Shown: positions 45,713 to 56,658, counted from the stretch's first letter. The stretch: DNA of 64,000 nucleotides from Capillidium heterosporum (GCA_016630905.1 WBMQ01000003.1:744001-808000); one strand, 5' to 3'. Numbers and translations: made by a program. The notes: generated from the letters alone by a model not told the origin.

Positions 45713-45720
45713 TATAAAAG
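45713..45720 (+). promoter_or_regulatory. TATA box of chitinase 2
   Basis: TATAAAAG 69 bases before the ATG at 45782. Confidence 0.65.
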
Positions 45721-45781
45721 GACACCAATTTGAGTTCCAATCAACATAAAAACTTTAATATACAATTGAAGAAAAATAACA

Positions 45782-47308
45782 ATGAAGTTATCAGCCGTAT
45801 TCCTCTTAGGATCCACCCTAATCTCAGCCATCATGGCCCAGCAGAAGGTTGTAGTCGGATACTACGTACCTTGGGGTAGAGTCGAGCCAGAAGCCCTACC
45901 TTTGGACAAAGTCACCCACATCAACTATGGGTTCGGTACCCTTACCAAGAAGGACGATCCCACCTCCATTGCTATCGAAAGGCACTATGACGGCAACCGT
46001 ATCCGTTCTCTAAAGAAGTTAGCCGCCGCTAAGGGAGTTAAGGTGTTGATATCAATCGGTAGTTGGACCGGATCCCAAACCTTATCAACGGTAGCTGCTT
46101 CAGCCGACCTCCGTAAGAAGTTTATCAACAACGCCTTAGTTTTCGTACGTAAGAATACCAAGGAAGAGTGGGCCTCCGAGCCTGATGGTTGGGATCTCGA
46201 TGGTATCGATATCGACTGGGAGTACCCTGGACGTCAAGCTGCCATTTGTAACGTAGTTAGTCCTCAGGACTCAGCCAACTATCTCATCTTACTCAAGGAG
46301 TTGCGTGCCGCTTTGGATGCTGAGTTCCCCAACGACCGCAAGCTGATTACCGCAGCTGTTCGCGTCAAGCCTTTCGATGGTGCCGACGGTCAACCTATGA
46401 AGGATGTCTCTGCCTATGCCCAGTACTTTGACTTTATCAACATCATGGCCTACGATATTATGGGTTCCTGGTCAGCCACTACCGGACCCAACGCCCCCTT
46501 CAACTACGATACCGGACGTGGTGGAGACCCCTTCTCCTTCACTCAAGGTATTAATGACTGGATAGCAGCTGGTTTCCCCGCCTCTAAGATCACTGGTGGT
46601 TTGGCCTTCTACGGCAGATCGGTGACCACCTCTGTAGATATGAATGGCGATGGTACCAACCAATACGTCAAAAAAGAATCAGCTATTCCTAAGGGTGACG
46701 AATCCGACTCTAACGAGCCTAATCACTTCTGTAACGAAGGTGCAGTATACTCTGGAGTCTACAAGTACAAATTTATCCGCAAAGATGCCTTGACTGGTGG
46801 TCCATTCACTGCTGGTAATGGCTACAAGCGCTACTGGGACAACACCACCCAGACTCCCTGGTTGTTCAATGCTCAAACCAAACGCTTCATCTCCTACGAT
46901 GATCCTCAGTCCATCAAGATCAAGGTTGACTTTGCCAAACAGAAGGGTATCCGTGGCTTAATGTACTGGGATATGACCCAGGACTTGAACAACGAGCTTT
47001 TAGATGTAGTTCAAGGTATCCGTGATGGTACTACTCCTACCCTCCCCCCTACCCTCCCTCCTACCACCTCCATTGCACCACCTATCTCTACTTCCAACCC
47101 ACCCACAACTACCGTAGTACCCCCCTCCTCCACCTCTACTCCACCTACCCCAACTGGTACTTGCTCCAACGGAATTTGGCAGTGCGTCAGCCCTGGTAAA
47201 TTACCCGGTTACCAAGTTTGTGACAACGGCAAGTGGCTGAGTGGAGCTTGTAGTCCAGGTACCGTTTGTAAATCGGCTGGTTCTACAATTGTATGCGATT
47301 GGGCTTAA
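45782..47308 (+). CDS. GH18 chitinase 2 with CBM19-like tail
   Basis: Intronless, 508 aa, secreted (signal peptide MKLSAVFLLGSTLISAIMAQ). GH18 barrel with VVVGYYVPWGRVEPE at the start, catalytic DGIDIDWEYPG (Glu147), FYGRS, and the late barrel strand GLMYWDMTQD. A Thr/Pro linker (about residues 420-455) leads to a six-cysteine chitin-binding module ending CDWA. Oddity: the second family motif reads ISIGSWTGS where chitinases 1 and 3 have SIGGW/SVGGW, so the second Gly of SxGG is Ser; this may tune the active site or be damaging. Nearly identical to chitinase 1 over 46121-46620. Acts in wall remodelling or chitin (e.g. insect or fungal) digestion; which, the sequence does not say. Confidence 0.95.
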   Translation: MKLSAVFLLGSTLISAIMAQQKVVVGYYVPWGRVEPEALPLDKVTHINYGFGTLTKKDDPTSIAIERHYDGNRIRSLKKLAAAKGVKVLISIGSWTGSQTLSTVAASADLRKKFINNALVFVRKNTKEEWASEPDGWDLDGIDIDWEYPGRQAAICNVVSPQDSANYLILLKELRAALDAEFPNDRKLITAAVRVKPFDGADGQPMKDVSAYAQYFDFINIMAYDIMGSWSATTGPNAPFNYDTGRGGDPFSFTQGINDWIAAGFPASKITGGLAFYGRSVTTSVDMNGDGTNQYVKKESAIPKGDESDSNEPNHFCNEGAVYSGVYKYKFIRKDALTGGPFTAGNGYKRYWDNTTQTPWLFNAQTKRFISYDDPQSIKIKVDFAKQKGIRGLMYWDMTQDLNNELLDVVQGIRDGTTPTLPPTLPPTTSIAPPISTSNPPTTTVVPPSSTSTPPTPTGTCSNGIWQCVSPGKLPGYQVCDNGKWLSGACSPGTVCKSAGSTIVCDWA

Positions 47309-49101
47309 GTTTTAACAATTCTAAATGGGCTATACTAATTTGACCATTAGTTTTTCGTCGATACTGCTATAAATACTTGAACCTACCTTTTTTCGATTTC
47401 CTTTTTTACATTAGTGCTCTTATTGTAAATCGTTGCTTCTTATAATCTCTATATACCTTCAAACTTACAACTTTTTAAAATTTAGGATTAAAGGCATCCT
47501 ATAAATTGTAATAGAAATCTGTAGTATATAGCTAATTTATGAGTAAATTAGCTTATCAAAATTATTGAATTGGAAGTTTATATCATGAGCAAGAAAGGGT
47601 ATTTCAGAATTTACCATTTTCTCTTAATAGCTTTTAGTTTAGTTGGATAGTATAATTTACACCCGAATGGATATAACCATAGGCATCTGTATTTAAACTT
47701 GGCTATAATTTCAAGGGAAGGTTGTTCCCCACTATATCCCTAAAATATGATTTCAAATCATTCCAAATCATTTGATAAATAGGGTTGGATTATTTCCTTT
47801 ATAAATGTATCTTTAGAACCTATACTAAAGTCAAAAAACTTTAATGAGCAGTATATCAACTACTCAAGTTCGAGAGATGTAAACTTCCAAGTTATTTTCC
47901 ACAAACATCTGATTCTGTGATAGCCATTTTAGCCAAAACTTCAATGCTGCAAACCATGATCTAAATGCAAAAGCTATTCTAAATATAAAGAAATGTACAA
48001 TTAATAGCAAGGCCAGCATTAGATTAAAATTATAAATCCAACATACCTTTTTAATCACTTTTACTAAGCATATGGCCTACATAAAGTTCCTACACGGTAG
48101 AAGATGCTTCTTTCAAGAGGACTAAACCCTCACTGCATTAAAGTTGTGATGAGTTTAAGCTCTCCGCCTTTTCGATTGCCAATGAAGGATATAGCTTACT
48201 AATAGGCCTTGATGTATCTCACCAACTTTCAAAGAGCCTATGTGCAGAAACTTGAAGCTGCTTACAAACTAATAAATGGATTTACTGCTTATAGTAGTAA
48301 AGCCAGGCTTGAAGACAGCATTTAAAACGTATATAAAAGCTTCAATTAAGACATTCAACTTGATGCATCGTAAATGAATATTACTAATAGATAGTCTAGG
48401 TTTCTACTGGTTGCTATAGTGCTTGGAAGTATACGTTGCAAATAAGCAAAGTAGATCTTAAACCCTTTTGCTGACCAATGCAAATATCTAGTAGATGACG
48501 TTGAGTCGGTATTCTTCCCAATTCTTATAATTCCAACTAAAGTAGACCTGTAAACTCGTTACTACCAAGTCTGTTTTGGATGTAACAAGGTGGGCACTAA
48601 CTACCAAGTTGCAGCAATCTTTAGATGGTAAACAACTTTATTTGCTGAAAGCTATAATGCATAACCGCCAGTTTATGACTCATATTCAGAAATTTCCAAT
48701 TGAAGCTTATGAAATTGATTAAAAATACAACACCATCATGAAATGAATATATGAAAAATAATAGAACTGGCATATAGCTTAGATTTATAGTTATACCAAA
48801 CATAGCAATCAGTAAAAGGTGTTAAAAAGCGCTACATTCCTAACTTTTGCTAACCCAAACTGTCAATTTCGAGTGCAAGTAACAGCAACTAGAAATTTTT
48901 CGAAAAGTTAGTAAAATCTAAATATAGCCGGATTTCCTACCAATCAGGAAACTTGATTGGCTAAAAGCTGGGATCTCCAACCAGAATGTCAAAAAGTCTA
49001 AGCAAGTTTAATTTGGACATTCATTTCCAAAAGCAACCTTTCTATTAAATCAAAGTTAAAGTTCCTCTACTCTAGAACTTGGAATATGATCTGAAGGGAT
49101 A
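47309..49101. other. Intergenic, 1.8 kb
   Basis: AT-rich. A minus-strand open frame at 48621-48803 (true ATG, 60 aa, hydrophobic) and one at 47864-48058 could be chance in AT-rich DNA. No supported gene. Confidence 0.5.
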
Positions 49102-51129
49102 ATGAATACAGACTTCAACTTACAACTCCAACTAAATAATGACAGTACGGCCATTTCCAAGGTAGATAGTCAACAGGCAGAGCATAGCAAATTGCAAGAT
49201 TTTTACTCAAGGAGACACAACTACGATTTCAACAACCAAAGCGAGAGACTTACACCGGCACAAGGTTCTCAAAGCATTGTGGAACAGGCCGACCTTAAAA
49301 GCACGATGCAGAAAAGCCTGAACTTAAACGTAGGAGCTGCCGTCGAAAAGAATCTGGTGTTTAGAAATAGAACTGGGAGTCCTGGGTCCAAGAACGTAGA
49401 AGAGTATACGACCCAGAAGATTACGGTGCTGTCGACAAGGATGGACGTAAAAAACGGTGACACAGGTAAAGTACATCCAACTTTGAGCTCAAGTAAAGCG
49501 TTGAGGAAGACGCCAACCAGCTGTTTCGACTGTGGAACAACCAACACCTCTCTCTGGCGTAGAGATTGCGAGGGAAATCCTGTGTGCAACGCATGCCGGC
49601 TTTACTTTTTACATAACAATCGCAAACGGCCCCTCGGTTCGAAGAGCCACGTCATACGTCGCCGGAACCGTAAGAAGCTAGTTGGGATTGGCACTGAAAC
49701 TGAACAAATCAACTCCCACAGCGGTTCCAAAACTCGGATCAAAAAGGAGAAGCCTGCTTTAATAAAATTACGTCCCAAGCTCTCCAACCAACAGCACGAG
49801 GAACCACAAGCTAGCACCACCCGCGAGCAGGTAGAAGATGTTACCCCGGAAGATTTCCAATTCAACAGTAGAAGGTCATCAGTTAATATCGATGTGGACT
49901 TCCCTGCACAGTTTACTTTTGACCCTAATGCTCAATTTGACCAGGAATTCTTCACACAGTACCTGACTGATCGTGCTCAGGAACCCTACGAGAGTCAAAT
50001 GCAACCAGACCAGCTGTTCGCCCGAACCTTTAACCCTTTCCAAGCTGGACCGATCAACGAATCCATATTTAGCAAGTACAAACTGCCTACATCAAGAATC
50101 CCTGATGACTGGGTCGATGTCTCTTTCTTCCCTCGACAATCTAAAAGCTTCCCGGTACAGTTTCCGCCCAAACCTCACAAGAGTGTCTTTGATCGGTCAA
50201 TTGTCCAACCGCCTCAACACCAGAAACTGCCCCCAGTGCAACCGTTGCTATTTGGTGACACAATTGACCACCATCGATACACATTCGCATTCCCATCGAA
50301 CAACGGGTTTATGGGCGGTGCAAGGATAAGAGACGACCCACTGCCGCCTATTCAGACTGGCTACGAACCCATCTACAAATCGGCCGCCACTTATGACCCG
50401 CTCCCGAAGCCTGAATACAACATCAACACCTATTCCCAGACCCAGAGCCAAACCCAGGCTCAACACCAATCCAAAAACTCAAATCCAAACACAACTCACA
50501 ACATCAATCTTGGTAGTAACACTAATGGAAGCAACCACGACAACCACTCGTTAAACCGGGGTGGATTGAACATGTACAACTCGCACAACATGCACAACCC
50601 AGAATTCGAGCCTAAAAAGCATACCATTGACTACTACCCAGAATCAAAGTATAATAACTACAGTGAAGATCGATCTCGATCGCAACTGCGGTTCTCACCA
50701 GGCTATCGGCCATCAACTGTACCCTACAGTGCCCACGTTCACCACCAGTTTGTCGAACCGTTACCCTCCGACACGCTACCCCCCATCCGATCCCCCATCA
50801 ACAGCCAAAGTACGGAACAGGCTTTGAACACCTACCGCCGCCGGCATCAAGACCGCCTCTCGCCACTTCACTTCCCCTTTATGTTTGGGTACTCACCACC
50901 TTACAAACTGGAACTTAACCAAGACCAAAATCAAGATGGAGAGGGAGATACCAACGTCAGCCACGCCCTCATGGAGAGCGTGCGCTCCATAGTAAGCCAA
51001 AACCCCAACCCCAACCACGGTAATAGCAGCAATTTCTACAACCATACTCCTTACGCCCCCGACTCCAATAACTTCCCCCACGCCGACTGCTTACCAAGAC
51101 CACCACCCGGCAGCCCCCACTACCACTAG
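49102..51129 (+). CDS. GATA-type zinc finger transcription factor
   Basis: Intronless, 675 aa. One GATA finger, C141-x2-C144-x17-C162-x2-C165, in the context CFDCGTTNTSLWRRD...VCNACRLYFLHNN, followed by the basic tail RRRNRKK typical of fungal GATA factors. The usual NACGLY is NACRLY, and TPLWRR is TSLWRR; both changes sit in the DNA-contact part of the finger. The rest is long and disordered: Gln/Asn/Pro-rich, with a His/Asn-rich stretch and many Pro-Pro motifs, probably regulatory or activating. It lies between chitinases 2 and 3 on the same strand. It could resemble NIT2/AreA-like or development-linked single-finger factors; subclass not assigned. Confidence 0.9.
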   Translation: MNTDFNLQLQLNNDSTAISKVDSQQAEHSKLQDFYSRRHNYDFNNQSERLTPAQGSQSIVEQADLKSTMQKSLNLNVGAAVEKNLVFRNRTGSPGSKNVEEYTTQKITVLSTRMDVKNGDTGKVHPTLSSSKALRKTPTSCFDCGTTNTSLWRRDCEGNPVCNACRLYFLHNNRKRPLGSKSHVIRRRNRKKLVGIGTETEQINSHSGSKTRIKKEKPALIKLRPKLSNQQHEEPQASTTREQVEDVTPEDFQFNSRRSSVNIDVDFPAQFTFDPNAQFDQEFFTQYLTDRAQEPYESQMQPDQLFARTFNPFQAGPINESIFSKYKLPTSRIPDDWVDVSFFPRQSKSFPVQFPPKPHKSVFDRSIVQPPQHQKLPPVQPLLFGDTIDHHRYTFAFPSNNGFMGGARIRDDPLPPIQTGYEPIYKSAATYDPLPKPEYNINTYSQTQSQTQAQHQSKNSNPNTTHNINLGSNTNGSNHDNHSLNRGGLNMYNSHNMHNPEFEPKKHTIDYYPESKYNNYSEDRSRSQLRFSPGYRPSTVPYSAHVHHQFVEPLPSDTLPPIRSPINSQSTEQALNTYRRRHQDRLSPLHFPFMFGYSPPYKLELNQDQNQDGEGDTNVSHALMESVRSIVSQNPNPNHGNSSNFYNHTPYAPDSNNFPHADCLPRPPPGSPHYH

Positions 51130-52390
51130 AATTCCCCTTTTGCCAGCCTGGCTTTCTTCCCACCTTGATTCCCCTTGCCTCCGTATTAATTTTTAAATTC
51201 TATACTTTTTATTTTCCCATTCGTTGTATTTATGATCTATACCTTACGAACCTCTGTAATTAGTTTCTATAATAAATATACAACCGATACCTGAAGTGTT
51301 TTGATAGGTAAGAGTGATGGGCACCGTCTCAAATTTGATTTCGCTGCGTTACTATTATTTTTGGTCTCTTATATGAAAATATATAGCCAAGAAGAGGTAG
51401 TTGATGGATTAAAATACACTTTCATCAACTGTTCGATGTTGGTATGTCAGCAAGTTAGACAGTAGCAAAGTTCTTGAAGGTTCAGTTTGAATTTTATGAT
51501 GGAAGTTGAGATATGGAATGTTTTTGAACTTTTCCTACCTTAGAGTTGATCTTCCTCTAATGTATATTTGTTGGGATGAAAGTGAATTATTCCTTTAGGT
51601 GTATAATAGAATTTTTCAAATCGTTAAAGTCAAAAATTTAGGAATTGTATAACTATGTGTAGATGTTAGAATTGCTAAATAATCAGCACCTTTGACGGTA
51701 GCTTTAGTTAGCTCATTTGGCTTAGATTTCAAAATTAATTTACAGATTGATAAATGTATATTATGTGCATATTCAAGAGCAGCTTACTTTATCATCGATT
51801 TTATCCTCGTCAGCCACTAATATAAGCTATAAAGAAGCTGAGGTGTCCATAGCTTGATCTTTTTAACCCTCTACATATTGATATTTAGTTCAGTTATAAA
51901 GATTTACTAATTTTTTGTAAAAATGTGCCACTAGTTCAGGAAAACACCTCCAACTTTTAGAAAATTTAGGCAGTATGGGCGCTTAGATTGTAACATTGCA
52001 TACCATCTAAATTCAAAAGTACAATAGTGTATGAATGTCTATGGAGAGAAAGTCATACTTAAAAATAGCTTGAAATATACATGTACGGATAGGTAGTTAA
52101 AAAGGCCTAAATTAGTTTTAGTGTCCTTTTCTCCACGTGCCATCCTAAATATTCTGGGACTTGGACTAAATTTTCAAGGTGGGGAAGCGGGAACACTAAA
52201 AATTGAGGTCAAGGTGGTGCATGCCATGTTACCAAACACAGAATTTGTAAACTTCTCAACACGAAAACATCTAATTTACATTCTAATGATGGGAAAAGCT
52301 GTGGGGTCAGACGAGCTCAAGTTTGCAAGTGTATATAAGTTCGCTAAAGTCCAACATCGTTCAAAATAGCACTACTGCAACTAATAAACA
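51130..52390. other. Intergenic; chitinase 3 promoter
   Basis: About 1.3 kb, AT-rich, no gene supported. Ends with the chitinase 3 promoter. Confidence 0.5.
52332..52339 (+). promoter_or_regulatory. TATA box of chitinase 3
   Basis: TATATAAG 59 bases before the ATG at 52391. Confidence 0.6.
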
Positions 52391-53632
52391 ATGAAGTTAA
52401 TTTACCTAATAACAACAATAATAACCTTAATAAGTTCGATTTTGAGCCAAGAAAAGGCGGTAGTAGGCTACTACGTTCCTTGGGGCAAAGTAGAACCGGA
52501 AGCTCTACCCTTCAACAAGTTAACTCACATCAACTACGGATTCGGTATCTTGACCAAACCTAACGACCCCACCAACATCTTTTTGGACTTTTACTACGAT
52601 GGGAAGCGTCTACGTAGGCTACGCGATTTGACTCGAGATAAGGGAATAAAAGTTCTGCTCTCAGTAGGTGGGTGGACCGGATCACAAACCTTCAGTTTGA
52701 TCGCCAAGGATGCTCAACTGCGCCGCAAATTTATCGCCAACTTGATGATATTTTTACGCAAGAACACCAAACCTGAATATGACGAGCAGCCTGACGGCTG
52801 GGATCTAGATGGTATAGATCTGGATTGGGAGTATCCAGGCAGAGCAGCCGCAAAGTGCAGCGTCTATGACCCTAACGACACTCAAAACTACTTATTACTA
52901 CTGAAAGAGTTGCGTGAAACTATTAACAACGAGTTTCCAAAAAGCCACAAGCTAGTTACGGCTGCTGTTCGTGTGCAACCGTTTGATACCAGTGATGGCG
53001 TGCCTATTCGGGATACTAAACCATTTGCCTCGTATCTGGATTTCATAAACATAATGGCCTACGATATCAATGGTCCTTGGTCCAAAACTACGGGACCCAA
53101 TGCTCCTTTCAATTACCAGGAGGGATTCGGTGACAAATTCAGCTTCACTCAAGCCGTCGAAGCTTGGATCAGCTCTGGGTTCCCGCCCCAGCAGATTAAC
53201 GCCGGTCTAGCTTTCTACGGAAGATCTTTAACCATCGATCAATCTTCAGTCGATGGCACCAGCATGTACCTCAACAAGAATTCAGTTACTCCTAAAGGCG
53301 ATGACAATGACGCTAACGACGTTAACGCCTTCTGTAACGAAGGATCCTTCTACTCGGGCGTCTATAAGTATAAAAGTATTCGCCAAGGTATCTTGACCCA
53401 AGGGTTCAATCAAGCCGGGAATGGGTACGTGAGGTACTGGGATGATGCGTCAAAGACACCTTGGCTCTTTCACAAGCAGTCCAACAAGTTTATCAGCTAC
53501 GATGACCCCCAGTCCATCAAGGTTAAAGTGGACTTTGCCATCCAGAAAGGTTTAGGTGGTCTCATGATCTGGGAGTTGAGCCAAGATCATAACGACGAGC
53601 TGTTGGATGTTGTTCAGGCTATAAGACATTAG
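52391..53632 (+). CDS. GH18 chitinase 3, no binding module
   Basis: Intronless, 413 aa, with a signal peptide (MKLIYLITTIITLISSILSQ). The barrel starts AVVGYYVPWGKVEPE; SxGG (LSVGGWTGS) and catalytic DGIDLDWEYPG are intact, as are FYGRS and GLMIWELSQD near the end. It stops right after the catalytic domain (VVQAIRH), lacking the Thr/Pro linker and six-Cys module of chitinases 1 and 2. It is clearly more diverged from them than they are from each other, so it is the older duplicate. Without a binding module it may act on soluble or nascent chitin rather than crystalline substrate (inference). Confidence 0.95.
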   Translation: MKLIYLITTIITLISSILSQEKAVVGYYVPWGKVEPEALPFNKLTHINYGFGILTKPNDPTNIFLDFYYDGKRLRRLRDLTRDKGIKVLLSVGGWTGSQTFSLIAKDAQLRRKFIANLMIFLRKNTKPEYDEQPDGWDLDGIDLDWEYPGRAAAKCSVYDPNDTQNYLLLLKELRETINNEFPKSHKLVTAAVRVQPFDTSDGVPIRDTKPFASYLDFINIMAYDINGPWSKTTGPNAPFNYQEGFGDKFSFTQAVEAWISSGFPPQQINAGLAFYGRSLTIDQSSVDGTSMYLNKNSVTPKGDDNDANDVNAFCNEGSFYSGVYKYKSIRQGILTQGFNQAGNGYVRYWDDASKTPWLFHKQSNKFISYDDPQSIKVKVDFAIQKGLGGLMIWELSQDHNDELLDVVQAIRH

Positions 53633-54329
53633 TGGGAGAATTGTAATATTTTGTAGGAATTCTAATAAAGTTTATGGAAACTATATATATTTATGCTTTT
53701 TTACTTTCAGACAAACTTAATAATTTTTGTAAAGTATGTATTTGGAAGTATAATAAGTATTCATACTATTGTCAATGTAAAATTTTGAAGCGTTAATCGA
53801 AATTGAAAGACGACTATAACATTCTTCTTAAAACCAGCATTGTTCTAGTATTTATGATATATAAAGTACAGTGCATATTATAATGTTCTTAGTATCTAGG
53901 GGTAGTATAAATTACAGATTTCAATAAAGTACCTTTTCCAAGTATACTTCTTTCAATCTCTTTTCAAACATTTCTTCAGTAAAATAGATTATAGCTACAA
54001 TCTAGTAGCATTCCACACATATTATCTATAGAAATAGTTCCTAGCAAACCTATGTCCAGGACGTCCATTACTTTATTTTATATACGATGAGGGTTATCAA
54101 ATTTTGAATGACTTTAGCCGGTAGTTCCCTATAGCCTTCCCAGCTTACCTCTCAGTAAAAAGATGGATTAATTAGTCAAAGTAAAGCCGAAATGACCGAT
54201 TTTGTATCTAATATGGATTGTGATTGGTTGCTACTGATCGATTGATTGATTGTAGATAACTATCTTATCTAATCCATCAAAGATCTTTTTCCCTATCATC
54301 GAAATCACCAATAGCCAAAATTTTCAAAA
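53633..54329. other. Intergenic; promoter of iron-type GATA factor
   Basis: About 700 bases, AT-rich, no ORF. Carries the paired GATA sites listed next. Confidence 0.5.
54254..54270. promoter_or_regulatory. Paired GATA sites upstream of GATA gene
   Basis: AGATAA at 54254-54259 and, inverted, TTATCT at 54265-54270, five bases apart and about 60-75 bases before the ATG at 54330. Fep1/SreA-class repressors bind WGATAA-type sites, often paired, so autoregulation is plausible (inference). Confidence 0.45.
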
Positions 54330-55415
54330 ATGAGTAATCAGGAAATGGAGAGTCAAAGCAAAGGAGGGGCCAGGCCTCAAGAAGAAAACGCCAACACCAG
54401 CTTATCGACGAGCTGCTTCAACTGCAAGACAAAGTCGACACCACTATGGCGCAGGTCAGCGACAGGTGAAACGTTGTGCAACGCTTGTGGACTGTACTAC
54501 AAGTCTTACCACAAGATGCGCCCTATCTACCAGAAGGACTTGGACAAGGAGCCCATTGATCCTAGCAAAGATAAGACAGGTACCTGTCCAGGTGGTGGGC
54601 AGTGTAATGGTACTGGGGGCAATAAAGCTTGCGATGGGTGCCCCACTTACAACCAGCAACATTATACGAAGAAATCCAACGTGTGCTTCAACTGTAAGAC
54701 GACCGCTACACCACTGTGGCGTAGGGATGACAAGAACAATGTCATTTGTAACGCCTGTGGCCTGTACTTCAAGATGTACAACAACCATCGACCCGTAAAA
54801 TTGAAGGGGAACGTTATCAAGCGACGTCGACGCATAAATATCAAGTCAAACGAGGGGCCACTTGTGTTGGATGAAAATCTACCTTCCGATCTTTTGCATA
54901 GCCATGCTTCCACCGAGCGAAGTGATAAAGTGAGCCACAGTCCCATCTTAAGTAGGAAGAAGCTAGCTTTGAAGCAAGTCAACTGTATCGAGGAGCTTCT
55001 ATCCAGCTCTCAACTGGATGTGAGCCAGAGAATAAATTTCAATAAAGGGAACGCGCTCAACATGCCGAACAATACTCCCAACGTTATGTTCACTTCACCA
55101 ACATTCCCATCAAATACAACCGATAAATCCAACTTTAAAGTTCAAAACTATCCGAATCAACCACCCAGCTTTATACTACCACCTATAAGTAGCTTTTATT
55201 CAAGGAACAATATATTACCAACTACCAACTTGTTACCACCACAGTCACAAGCAAACCAGTGTGTAAGTCCAAGTGAAGTACAGATCCAAGAACTTAAAAA
55301 ACATAGGGAGGAGATTCAGAAAGAGGTGGGCGCTCTAAAAGACCTGTTGAATACCTCCATGTCTCTACTCAACTCCTTGGAACAGAAGCTTCCCAAAAAG
55401 GGTGCAGATGCTTAA
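54330..55415 (+). CDS. Iron-responsive GATA repressor, SreA/Fep1/URBS1 type
   Basis: Intronless, 361 aa. Two GATA fingers: C29-x2-C32-x17-C50-x2-C53 ([15 protein letters not shown]...CNACGLYYK) and C119-x2-C122-x17-C140-x2-C143 ([16 protein letters not shown]...CNACGLYFK), the second followed by a basic KRRRR tail. Between them lies the hallmark of the iron-sensing group: [12 protein letters not shown]...CDGCPTYN, with four cysteines C86, C92, C101 and C104. In Fep1, SreA and URBS1 this segment binds iron or an Fe-S cluster and lets the protein repress siderophore and iron-uptake genes when iron is ample. The C-terminus has a coiled coil ([20 protein letters not shown]), as in Fep1 for dimerisation. 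No iron-uptake genes lie nearby. Confidence 0.94.
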   Translation: MSNQEMESQSKGGARPQEENANTSLSTSCFNCKTKSTPLWRRSATGETLCNACGLYYKSYHKMRPIYQKDLDKEPIDPSKDKTGTCPGGGQCNGTGGNKACDGCPTYNQQHYTKKSNVCFNCKTTATPLWRRDDKNNVICNACGLYFKMYNNHRPVKLKGNVIKRRRRINIKSNEGPLVLDENLPSDLLHSHASTERSDKVSHSPILSRKKLALKQVNCIEELLSSSQLDVSQRINFNKGNALNMPNNTPNVMFTSPTFPSNTTDKSNFKVQNYPNQPPSFILPPISSFYSRNNILPTTNLLPPQSQANQCVSPSEVQIQELKKHREEIQKEVGALKDLLNTSMSLLNSLEQKLPKKGADA

Positions 55416-56658
55416 ATTTGCGAAATTTGAAATTATACGTAGCTGCTTTTTGTAGTGTATAGTTTTGTTTACTTGAGAGCACATTAGAATATATATTTTA
55501 ATTAAATGTCATTTACTTTACTAATCCATTATTCAGTTGTACCTAATATTTCTATATATAGAATACTTTAGTTTTTAAAAAGTTCTTTGCTGTTTGCTTT
55601 CTACTTGTTAAAATAATCAAGGATACGAATATAAATGCAAGAAATATATATACGATATACCTATTTAAAAGTATGTAGAGAATTTAATGATTCTAGACTT
55701 GCTTTACTTTATGGTATTTATCGAGTTATAACGATTATATAGGTTTGATTTCTATTATAGGAATCTATTGAATTGAAATCTCTAAAATCCATCGCATTTA
55801 AAGATAAATTTGCAATATTTGGTATAGATACGATTTTCATTCTGTATATAAAACTTATATATATAGGCATATATTTGATATGTGTTGTCTATAATGTTTG
55901 AATACATTATTGTTGAGATCCTATCAGAGCCTCTATCGGAAAATTCAGTATTCTTCAACTTTGATTTGTAAATTCAAATGAATTTCAAAATATTTTAACC
56001 CATAAACATACTTTTGGAATTTTCTATCAATAAGTTCTAAATTCCCTACAGCAGTAAAAAATTGATGAGCACCTGTAAGCTTACATGTTTGGGTAAACTA
56101 TAATCGAACTCTTGTTTGGTTCAAATTTTAAAGTCCCGAGGGAAGGTCTGAGATAAACCGCTCCAACTTTCCAAGTTGGAATTCTCGTGAGGAGAAACCA
56201 CCAATGTGGGCACGGTTGACCAGTGATCTATAGTTCATACCTTTATCTTTGATGTCAAAGTTGGTGATAAAGGTATGGATGATTGAAAAGCGACCGTGGG
56301 GTAAACTTGCATCATTTAGTTTTATTTGTAAGGAGGTATCTATACCTTAACTCAATTCAGACTACTCTATAGGTGCTCATCCTTTATATAAAAATACCTT
56401 GGTTCTGAAAATTCGACTTCAGTTTGAAAGCAGTTTCTTTTATAATAAGTGTGTTGATATGGGTGTAAATTTATTCTATGTATCTGTCGAGATTTAGATG
56501 TGGTGATATTCAATATGTAGGATAACTATTTTGAAATATTATTCCAATGCGTTTTATAAGATATACATTGCGAAATCAAAATTTATGCTCAAATGTAAAA
56601 TTCATCCCGAATACTAAGCCAATATAAACATTCAATCGAACTTTAATAATATTCTATG
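55416..56658. other. Intergenic between convergent genes
   Basis: 3' flanks of the GATA and COQ2 genes, 1.2 kb, AT-rich. Nothing supported. Confidence 0.5.

Larger units (their letters stand above)
44668..45781. other. Intergenic; chitinase 2 promoter
   Basis: Upstream region of chitinase 2, alignable by eye with that of chitinase 1 (shared strings such as GACAGCTGACA, TGACCCTGAAAT/GATCCTGAAAT, GAGTATAAAAGG/AAGTATAAAAGG). Compared with chitinase 1 it carries an extra inverted-repeat element at 45393-45474. Confidence 0.6.

Noticed and set aside
49269-51163. Several antisense open frames over the single-finger GATA gene.
   Set aside because: They mirror the GC-rich codon use of the real gene and have no domains.
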